The position numbers and the translations under genes were made by a program. Of a stretch of DNA of 11,123 nucleotides, positions 1-5,598 are shown piece by piece. Every line of letters begins with the position of its first letter. Position 1 is the first letter of the stretch. The stretch is from Burkholderiales bacterium. GTDB taxonomy: Bacteria; Pseudomonadota; Gammaproteobacteria; Burkholderiales; SG8-39. The notes under the pieces were generated by a model. The model saw nothing but the letters and a program-made list of their open reading frames with translations. It searched no databases and was not told the origin of the DNA. The stretch lies in assembly GCA_005777205.1 (NCBI GenBank), contig SXNB01000250.1, forward strand, positions 1-11,123, written 5' to 3'.

Positions 1-305
1 CAGGTGATCAGGTGGCCGCGGCGGTCGCGGGTGTTGCCGTTGGCGTAGCCCGAGGGCGACCGGAATACTGAGGTCTGTCCGGTCTCCTCGTCCCAGCGGT
101 ACATGCGGTTACCCGGGACGTCGCTCCAAACCAGGCTGCGCGTATCGCCCAGCCACACCGGGCCCTCGGCCCAGCGAAAGCCGGTGGCGAGGAGCTCGAT
201 CTTGGCGAGCGGCAGGCGGAGGTGGTTGAAGGCCTCCTCCACGACCGCGACGGCGGGGTCGGGTACGCGCTGGCTGGGTTGCCAGTCGCTTTGGTTCGGG
301 CTCAT
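1..305 (-). CDS. SMP-30/gluconolactonase/LRE family protein, N-terminal part (runs off the left edge)
   Basis: The first 101 codons are present and the rest lies outside the window. The start is an ATG at 305; an ATG five bases upstream is followed at once by a stop. An AGGA lies about 10 bases before the chosen ATG. Residues 41-50 read TGFRWAEGPV, the family's first beta-propeller motif, in which the Glu of EGP (E47) is a usual metal ligand. GYANGNTRDRRGHLIT at 86-101 matches the conserved NG-TRD segment of the gluconolactonase branch. Family members are six-bladed propellers that hydrolyse sugar lactones using a divalent metal. There is no obvious signal peptide, so it is probably cytoplasmic. 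It lies 90 bp downstream of the GntR-type regulator in the same direction, which suggests a sugar-acid or lactone catabolic unit. The true substrate cannot be read from this fragment. Confidence 0.88.
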   Translation of the reverse strand, partial: MSPNQSDWQPSQRVPDPAVAVVEEAFNHLRLPLAKIELLATGFRWAEGPVWLGDTRSLVWSDVPGNRMYRWDEETGQTSVFRSPSGYANGNTRDRRGHLIT

Positions 306-395
306 TTCATCAGTCCTGGAAGCCAGTGGGAGATGGCGGGAATATACGTTACCAGCCCCGATGGACGACCCGCAGTGCCTTGCTGGGGATGGGCC

Positions 396-1097
396 TCATG
401 TCCCGCGTGCGCCGCCGCGCCCCCGAGCCGCTTTCGGGCGCTTCGCCGCGCGCGCAGGCGGGCCGGCAACGATCTCCGCGGTCAGCTCGACGTGACGCTT
501 GAGCAGCGCAACCGCTTCGTCGCCGCTGCGCGCGAGCACCGCGTCGATCATCTTCTTGTGCTCGTCCTCGCGCGGTATGATCGCGATCTTGCGCGACAGA
601 TTTCGGTAGCGCTCGGCGTGGTCGAACAGCCGCTCCGCAATGTCGATCATCCAGCGCGAGCCGCACGCGGAGATCAGCGCAATGTGGAAGTCACGGTGCG
701 GGCGGTCATAGTCGGGGTTCGGCGCCGGCGGCTCGACGCTCAGGTAGCGCGGTACCTTCTTCAGCCGATGGTAGGCAAGCAGGCAGCGCTCTTCCCAGGC
801 GTCATCGCCGCGCCGCACCGACTCGCGCATTGCAATCTCGTAGACCCACGCGCGCGCCAGGGTCAGCTCCACGAGGTCCTCGGCGCTGATCGGTGCGACG
901 GTAAACCCGCGCTGGTCGGAGTGCAACGCCAGCCCTTCCGCAGCGAGGCGATTCAGCGCCTCGCGCGTCGGAATCGGCCCGCTCGCGTAACGCTTGGTGA
1001 GATCGTGGATGCGCAGCCTCTCGCCTGGCGCCAGCGCGCAGCGCAGGATGTCCGCCCGCAGCCGCTCGTAGGCCGTCCGCGCCGCGGTGACGATCAC
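396..1097 (-). CDS. GntR family transcriptional regulator with FCD ligand-binding domain
   Basis: About 233 residues from the GTG at 1097. Residues 6-72 form the winged helix typical of GntR (TAYERLRADIL, then PIPTREALNRLAAEGL and the wing QRGFTVAPI). Residues 75-212 are an all-helical FCD domain with His at 138 (in RDFH), 180 (EDEH) and 202 (KRH), the usual metal or carboxylate-binding triad. The usual Asp/Asn four residues before the first His is His134 here. The C-terminus is a basic, low-complexity tail (ARAAKRPKAARGRGG). FCD-type GntR proteins usually repress neighbouring catabolic genes and respond to organic or sugar acids. The gene lies just downstream of a Bug receptor and upstream of the lactonase-like gene. 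The start is uncertain. The frame stays open to GTG codons at 1136 and 1199; the last would overlap the receptor gene by 43 bases and has a GGAG upstream, but it adds a Gly/Arg-rich stretch that looks non-native. Confidence 0.88.
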   Translation of the reverse strand: MIVTAARTAYERLRADILRCALAPGERLRIHDLTKRYASGPIPTREALNRLAAEGLALHSDQRGFTVAPISAEDLVELTLARAWVYEIAMRESVRRGDDAWEERCLLAYHRLKKVPRYLSVEPPAPNPDYDRPHRDFHIALISACGSRWMIDIAERLFDHAERYRNLSRKIAIIPREDEHKKMIDAVLARSGDEAVALLKRHVELTAEIVAGPPARAAKRPKAARGRGGARGT

Positions 1098-1156
1098 CAG
1101 CCGCGTCTTTGCCGGCGGGGCGGCGGCAGGCAGCACGCGGCGGGGCAGGCGTGCGC

Positions 1157-2122
1157 TCAATCGGCCTTCGCCCCGGAGTCCTTCACCGCCTGCGCCCACT
1201 TGGGCACCTCGCTCCTCACGAACGCGGCGAACTCCGCAGCGGTGTTCGGGCGGATGTCGAAGCCAAGCGAAGTGAGCTTTTCCTTCACGTCGGGCTGCAT
1301 CAGTGCCTTCATGACTTCCGCGTTCATGCGGTTCACGATCTTCGGTGGCGTACCGGCCGGAGCGAAGAAACCGAACCAGGTGAGGTCGTCGAAGTCTTTC
1401 ATCCCCTGTTCATTCATTGTCGGGACATCGGGCATCACTGGCGAGCGCTGGGCGCTCGTCACCGCGATCGCGCGCAGCTTGCCTGCCTTGACCTGCGCCA
1501 CGGCTGGGGGCATCGAGGTGCTCGAGATCTGCGTCTGACCGGAGAGCGCGGCGGTGACCGCGGTCGCAGGCTGGTAAGGCACGTGGGTGATATCAAGTTT
1601 GAGCGCCGACTTGAGCCGCTCCATCGAGAGGTGTGTCGTCGTGCCGATGCCCGACGAGGCGTACGCAAGAGGTTGCCTGCGCGCGAGCGCGATGAGCTCC
1701 TTGAGGTTCGCCGCCAGCACCGACGGGTGCACGGTGATGATATTCGGCGTGCTGCCGGCCAGTGCCACCGGCACGAAGTCCTTGAGCGGGTCGTATCCGG
1801 CGTTCGCGTACAGGCTCGGGTTGACCGCGTAGGACACGCTGATCACAAGGAACGTGTAACCGTCTGGCGCTGCGCGCTTCACGAACTGGGCGCCAATGCT
1901 GCCGCCGACGCCGGGCCGGTTCTCCGCCACCACCGACTGGCCGATTGCCTCGCCGACCTTCGTAGCGACCAGCCGCGCGATGATGTCGGTCGAGCTGGCC
2001 GGTCCGAAACCGACCACGAATTGGACCGGGCGCTGCTTTGGCCACTCCTGCGCCGCGGCGCCCGCGGCCGCCATGCCTGCGGCGATCGCCACGAGTGTTC
2101 TCAACCAGGTTCCGGAACGCAT
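1157..2122 (-). CDS. Bug/TctC-family tripartite tricarboxylate transporter periplasmic substrate-binding protein (orphan)
   Basis: About 321 residues. The chosen start is the second of two close ATGs (2122), which lies 7 bases after GAGGAGG; the ATG six bases earlier is too close to that site, and a longer frame up to 2170 adds non-conserved residues. A signal peptide covers about residues 1-24 (RTLVAIAAGMAAAGAAAQ). Family motifs follow: the first ligand loop at 38-46 (GFGPASSTD, where most Bug proteins have a PGG-type loop), ENRPGVGGSIGA at 67-78, an SSGIGTTTH loop, DITHVPYQ, and the C-terminal PAGTPPKIVNRMNAE. Bug proteins bind carboxylated ligands in the periplasm and deliver them to TctA/TctB membrane proteins or act in sensing. 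No tctA or tctB lies beside this gene, so it is an orphan receptor, as is common in Burkholderiales. It is probably co-transcribed with the GntR regulator, whose coding region starts near its stop. Confidence 0.93.
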   Translation of the reverse strand: MRSGTWLRTLVAIAAGMAAAGAAAQEWPKQRPVQFVVGFGPASSTDIIARLVATKVGEAIGQSVVAENRPGVGGSIGAQFVKRAAPDGYTFLVISVSYAVNPSLYANAGYDPLKDFVPVALAGSTPNIITVHPSVLAANLKELIALARRQPLAYASSGIGTTTHLSMERLKSALKLDITHVPYQPATAVTAALSGQTQISSTSMPPAVAQVKAGKLRAIAVTSAQRSPVMPDVPTMNEQGMKDFDDLTWFGFFAPAGTPPKIVNRMNAEVMKALMQPDVKEKLTSLGFDIRPNTAAEFAAFVRSEVPKWAQAVKDSGAKAD

Positions 2123-2265
2123 TTTCATACCTCCTCTGCTCGGATTCGACGCTTGGCATATTAGCGACAATCATGAACCGAATCAGAAAAAATCGATTTT
2201 CCGTTGACTGCTCGGCCGGGCGCTGGAATCATGGCCGTCTCGCAATCATCTCGTGAGGGCCGCGA
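2123..2265. promoter_or_regulatory. Divergent intergenic region between the Bug receptor and the OsmC-like gene
   Basis: This region of about 143 bp must hold the promoters for both directions. On the minus strand there is a TAATAT box (2163-2158) 36 bases before the receptor ATG, a plausible -10, but no good -35 at the right distance. On the plus strand a TTGACT at 2204-2209 is followed 17 bases later by AATCAT, a weak match. A 12-bp palindrome AAAATCGATTTT lies at 2189-2200 in an A/T-rich patch that stands out from the surrounding GC-rich DNA. A looser GATTCG...CGAATC pair (2143-2148 and 2179-2184) flanks the minus-strand box. These are possible operator elements only. I did not find a clear GntR/FCD consensus (GT-N3-AC). 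Confidence 0.35.
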
Positions 2266-2730
2266 ATGGTCGTCGTCCGCGAAAAGACCCAGGTGCGCAT
2301 GCGGATCGGTGGACGGACGGTCTCGCATTCCCGCACCGACATCAGCGTGCGCGATTTGAGCGCCGTGATCGACGAGCCGATCGAGCGCGGCGGGACGAAT
2401 CAGGGACTGTCGCCGACCGAGACGCTGATGGCGGCCCTGATCGGCTGCACGAACGTGATCGGGCACAAAGTCGCCCATAAGCACGGCATTACCCTCGACG
2501 CACTGGAGATCCGGCTCGAGGCCGACTTCGATCGGCGCGGCGTGACCCTGCAGGAGGAGGTCGCGGTGCCGTTCCCCGCCGCCACGCTGCACATCGGCGT
2601 CACGACCGCCGCCAGCGACGCCGAGATCGAGACCCTGAAGCGGGAGCTCGCGATGTTCTGCCCGCTTTCCAAGGTGATCCGCGCGGCCGGGACCGACCTC
2701 AAGGAGGTCTGGACCGTGACCCGTCCCTGA
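2266..2730 (+). CDS. OsmC/Ohr family protein
   Basis: 154 residues with an ATG at 2266, preceded by GTGAGGG about 8 bases away. OsmC/Ohr proteins are small thiol-dependent peroxidases, or uncharacterised relatives, with two active-site cysteines. Both cysteines are visible here: C61 in LMAALIGCTNVI after the conserved SPTETL segment, and C132 in the FCPLSK motif. Length and motif spacing fit the general OsmC-like branch (YhfA-type) better than Ohr proper. It is cytoplasmic, with no signal sequence. The metallo-beta-lactamase-fold gene starts 23 bp downstream with its own Shine-Dalgarno, so the two may be co-transcribed. The substrate (organic peroxide or another thiol-reactive compound) cannot be inferred from the sequence. 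Confidence 0.9.
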   Translation: MVVVREKTQVRMRIGGRTVSHSRTDISVRDLSAVIDEPIERGGTNQGLSPTETLMAALIGCTNVIGHKVAHKHGITLDALEIRLEADFDRRGVTLQEEVAVPFPAATLHIGVTTAASDAEIETLKRELAMFCPLSKVIRAAGTDLKEVWTVTRP

Positions 2731-2753
2731 ACGAGACCGAGGAGCATAGCCCC

Positions 2754-3467
2754 ATGCGCACCCTGTTCGCCATTGTTGCTTCCGTCCTCGCCTTTGCCGC
2801 GCAGGCGCAGGCGCCCGAGTTCCGCGTCACGCTGCTGGGCACCGGCAGCCCGGCGCCACTGATGAACCGTTTCGGCCCGGGCACGCTCGTGCAGGCGGGC
2901 GGGCAGACGCTGCTCTTCGACTGCGGGCGCGGCACCACCCAGCGGCTGATCCAGCTCAGGGTGCGCCTCGGAGAGGCCGACAAACTGTTCCTGACCCACC
3001 TGCACTCGGACCACATCGTCGGCATTCCCGATCTCTGGCTGACCGGCTGGCTACAGGCCGCCTATGCGGGGCGCAAAGGGCCGTTTAGCGTCTACGGACC
3101 GGCCGGCACGAAGGGATTGATGGAGAACCTGGAGAAGACCTACGACTGGGACATCAAGACGCGCATTGCCGACCAGAAGGTGCCGCCCGAAGCAGTCGCC
3201 GTGCGCGTGGCGGAGTTCAAGGAAGGCGTGGTCTATGATGCGGGCGGTGTCAAGGTCACCGCCTTCGAGGTCGATCACGGCGAGCTGATCAAGCCGGCGT
3301 ACGGTTTTCGCTTCGATTATGGCGGCAGGTCGGTCGTCATTTCCGGCGACACGAAGTTCAGCGAGAACCTGATCAAGCACGCCGCCGAATCGCCCCTGAT
3401 CGGTCCGCCGGATCGGCGCGGCGGCGTCAGGCCCAGTTCAGGCGCGAGAGGATCGAACGACCCATGA
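2754..3467 (+). pseudogene. Secreted metallo-beta-lactamase-fold hydrolase (RNase Z/arylsulfatase-like), 3'-truncated
   Basis: The open frame codes for 237 residues from ATG 2754, preceded by GAGGAG. A signal peptide covers about 1-20 (cut after AQAQA), so the original protein was periplasmic. The fold is clear: VTLLGTGSPAP at 25-35, the metal motif THLHSDH at 81-87 (H82, H84, D86, H87), the third-site His in FEVDHGE (H175) and the bridging Asp in VVISGDT (D199). Homology appears to stop at about residue 211 (ENLIKHAAE, near 3388). In relatives a further stretch of roughly 80-120 residues, carrying the last metal-binding His, follows. Here the last 26 or so codons are a Gly/Arg/Pro-rich read-through of unrelated DNA, antisense to an SDR-like remnant. 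The product therefore lacks a key ligand and is probably inactive. A functional shortened form cannot be excluded. Confidence 0.8.
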
Positions 3468-3586
3468 TCCAATCCAGGCGCGAGCGCGTTGACGCGAATG
3501 CCGTAATGGGTAAGTTCTGAGGAGGCGCGTGTCGACGGCATCAGGGTGATGCTGCCGGAGCGCTGCCGCAACATTGGCTTTGTCAC
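3390..3586 (-). pseudogene. Remnant of a short-chain dehydrogenase/reductase (SDR) gene with an internal deletion
   Basis: The minus-strand frame from about 3586 reads PMLRQRSGSITLMPS, which resembles the SDR strand beta-5 (GSIxxMSS, carrying the catalytic Ser). After only a few residues comes ELTHYGIRVNALAPG (about 3526-3482), a near-perfect SDR beta-6 motif. In intact SDRs these two segments are separated by about 40 residues that include the catalytic YxxxK, which is absent here. Neither the N-terminal GxxxGxG Rossmann motif nor a normal C-terminus is present. The remnant ends where the metallo-beta-lactamase gene breaks off, so both probably reflect the same rearrangement. The match was made by eye. 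The exact ends are uncertain, and the segment is too short to be a working enzyme. Confidence 0.45.
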
Positions 3587-3645
3587 CTCGCGCCGAAGGG
3601 CGCGGTCAACGCCGAACGCTGGACTCGAAAGGAGCTGCTTTAGCC

Positions 3646-4473
3646 ATGAAGAAGAAAACCATCCTCATCACCGGCGCCTCAGGAGACGTCGGCACCCACC
3701 TGCGGCGTGAGCTGGCCCGGAAGTACCGCATTCGCGCGTCAGACCTGAGGCCGATGAGGAAGGTCGCCGGGGAAACGTTCGTCCAGGCCGACATCTCGAA
3801 CATGGCCCATGCGCTGCGCATCACGAAGGGCGTGGACGCCATCGTGCACCTGGGCGGCTATTCTGTGGAAGGGCCCTGGGAGGGCATCCTCAACGCCAAC
3901 ATCGTCGGCTGCTACAACGTGTTCGAGGCGGCGCGGCGCAACGGCGTGAAGCGGATCGTCTTTCCCACGTCGAACCACGCGGTCGGTTTCTACAAGCGCA
4001 GCACAACCATCGACCACCGCGTCTATCCGAAGCCCGACGGCCGCTACGGCGTCTCAAAGGTCTTCGGGGAGGCGCTGGGCAGTCTCTATGCCGACAAGTA
4101 CGGCATGGCGTTCCTCATGATCCGGATCGGCAACGTCAATCCGGAACCGATTGACCGGCGGCGCCTGTCGATCTGGGTGAGCCCCAGGGACATCGCGCAG
4201 CTGGTGACCATCGGCATCGAACACCCGGACATCCGCTTCGAGATCGTGTACGGCATCTCGGGCAACACCCGCGCCTGGTACGACAATTCAAACGCCATCC
4301 GTCTCGGCTACATGCCGAAGGACAACTCTGAGGCCTACGCGCCGGCGGTGCTCTCGCGCAAGGAGCCCAAGGGTGACCCGGTGGCGGAAAGGCACCAGGG
4401 AGGGGTGTTCTGCGCCGTTGAGGAAGTGCCTAACCCGGCGCTGCTTCCGAAAAAGCGGCGCCCCGCCCGATAG
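3646..4473 (+). CDS. NAD(P)-dependent epimerase/dehydratase family oxidoreductase, uronate dehydrogenase-like
   Basis: 275 residues. The start is ATG 3646 with AAAGGAG ending 11 bases upstream; the frame is open further upstream but through non-homologous DNA. It is an extended SDR. The nucleotide motif GASGDVG is at 10-16, the acidic residue for the cofactor ribose follows beta-2 (SDLRP, 32-36), the catalytic Ser lies in PTSNHAVGFY (S109), and the YGVSK motif supplies Y134 and K138. The SNH-GFY, LRIG-like (MIRIGNVNP) and VYGISGNTRAWYDN segments closely follow the uronate dehydrogenase pattern, and the length (family about 265-275) fits. That enzyme oxidises galacturonate or glucuronate to aldarolactones with NAD+. 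Substrate specificity within this subgroup varies, so galacturonate is only a guess. The gene stands alone downstream of a scarred region and converges on the DUF4340 gene. Confidence 0.85.
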   Translation: MKKKTILITGASGDVGTHLRRELARKYRIRASDLRPMRKVAGETFVQADISNMAHALRITKGVDAIVHLGGYSVEGPWEGILNANIVGCYNVFEAARRNGVKRIVFPTSNHAVGFYKRSTTIDHRVYPKPDGRYGVSKVFGEALGSLYADKYGMAFLMIRIGNVNPEPIDRRRLSIWVSPRDIAQLVTIGIEHPDIRFEIVYGISGNTRAWYDNSNAIRLGYMPKDNSEAYAPAVLSRKEPKGDPVAERHQGGVFCAVEEVPNPALLPKKRRPAR

Positions 4474-4503
4474 GCTAACTGTGCACGATCGTGCACAGTT
4501 AGC
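4474..4503. terminator. Perfect 30-bp palindrome between convergent genes; possible bidirectional terminator or protein site
   Basis: Each half is GCTAACTGTGCACGA followed by its exact reverse complement, centred on GATC. The palindrome begins at the base right after the TAG stop of the uronate-dehydrogenase-like gene and ends 27 bases before the stop of the convergent DUF4340 gene. In RNA it would form a 13-bp stem with a GAUC loop on either strand, a suitable position for a shared terminator. There is no T-run on either side, so it is not a standard intrinsic terminator. The half-site TGTGCAC may instead be bound by a protein. Confidence 0.55.
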
Positions 4504-4530
4504 GGCACCCCGCGCCGTGCGCGGCGGAGG

Positions 4531-5598
4531 CTACTTCTTCGCGTCCTTGCGCTCGAGCAGGTCGGCGCGCGGCTTCAGGATGTCGGCGAACTTCGACTTC
4601 GCGATCAGCACGACCTGATCGGCCAGCGCCCGCTCGCGCGGCAGGCGTTCGCCCAGCTTCTTTAGCCGGTCCTCCGCGTCCTTGCCCTGCGGCTTGGGTT
4701 CGCCCTCGACGCCGACCTGCGCGTAGTAGTTGTCGCCCAGCAGCTTGCCTAGCCGGATGGTGTAGGTCAGGCCGTCGAATGTGGTGGCAACCAGCGTCAC
4801 GGGCTTGTCCAGGCCGCTGTCATCGGATTTCACGTCCTTCGCCGCGACGTCGGCGAGCTCGATGTTGTTGAGCGAATACGAGGCCGCGTTGGCCCTGGTG
4901 ACCTCGAGTATCTCGCCCGGCCGGATCGGCGACAGCTTCCAGTCGGCGTTGTCGCCGGAGCGTTCGATTTTCCAGCCCTCGCCCGAGACGGGACGATAGT
5001 CGAGCAGCTTCACGCCCTCGGCGGCGAAGCCCGCGCGCGCGACCCAGTCGGCGCTTTTCGTGCTCGCCTGCGCGAGCGGGTCGGAAACGATGACGACGTT
5101 CTTCTCGTCGCCGGGCAGCAGGATGAAGCGTCCGTCGCCGCGCGCGGTTTCCGGCTTCTCGGGCTCGGTCTTGAAGTACTTCCTGCCGGCGATGTAGCGC
5201 GCCAGCGGCTTGCCGTCGGCGCTCATGAACTCGACCGAGGTGCCCGAAGCGTCCAATTGCAGGCGGGCGCGGTCCTTCTCGCCCAGGGGCTCGGTCTGGC
5301 CGATCTTGAGCTCGAGCGCCTTGAGCACGAACTCGCGCACCTTGTCGAAATCCGCGGGATAGCCGCCCCGCTCCACGATGGACCATTGCTCGCCTTTGCG
5401 CGCGATGGTCAAAGTCGCCTTCGGCTCGCGGATGACGATGCTCGCGACGTCGGCGGCCTTGAGCCCCTTGAGTAAAGGCTGGCCAAGTGTTCCGGAGGCG
5501 GCTGGTTTCTGCGCGGCGCCTTGCTGGCGTACCAGCAACGCCCCGCCGCCCAGCACGACGAGCAGGAGGACGAGAACGGCGGCGATTCTGGCGTTCAT
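4531..5598 (-). CDS. DUF4340 domain-containing protein of a Gld-like ABC operon
   Basis: 355 residues, last gene of a four-gene operon. The ATG at 5598 overlaps the stop of the upstream GldG-like gene as ATGA, implying translational coupling. Residues 5-24 form one hydrophobic segment (AAVLVLLLVVLGGGALLV) with a short N-terminal tail, so the protein is probably anchored in the inner membrane with the rest in the periplasm. The remainder is soluble and beta-rich, with the DUF4340 pattern: KAADVASIVIREP, then WSIVERGGYPADFDKVREFVLKALEL, a repeated WK-type strand pair near GWKIERSGDNADWKLS, and a second half with NNIELADV. The C-terminus is Lys/Asp-rich. DUF4340 proteins recur beside GldF/GldG-type ABC components. 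No enzymatic role is known to me, and a structural or accessory part in the ABC complex is inferred from the operon. Confidence 0.87.
   Translation of the reverse strand: MNARIAAVLVLLLVVLGGGALLVRQQGAAQKPAASGTLGQPLLKGLKAADVASIVIREPKATLTIARKGEQWSIVERGGYPADFDKVREFVLKALELKIGQTEPLGEKDRARLQLDASGTSVEFMSADGKPLARYIAGRKYFKTEPEKPETARGDGRFILLPGDEKNVVIVSDPLAQASTKSADWVARAGFAAEGVKLLDYRPVSGEGWKIERSGDNADWKLSPIRPGEILEVTRANAASYSLNNIELADVAAKDVKSDDSGLDKPVTLVATTFDGLTYTIRLGKLLGDNYYAQVGVEGEPKPQGKDAEDRLKKLGERLPRERALADQVVLIAKSKFADILKPRADLLERKDAKK

Noticed and set aside
349..395. Short minus-strand reading frame of 16 codons starting with ATGA overlap at the GntR stop
   Set aside because: There is no recognisable sequence and it is very short; the overlap with the stop codon is probably chance.
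222..1538. Long plus-strand open frame of 438 codons
   Set aside because: It runs antisense to the GntR and Bug receptor genes, its product is Arg/Ala/His-rich with no recognisable domain, and the minus-strand frames carry clear family motifs. It is an artefact of high GC content.
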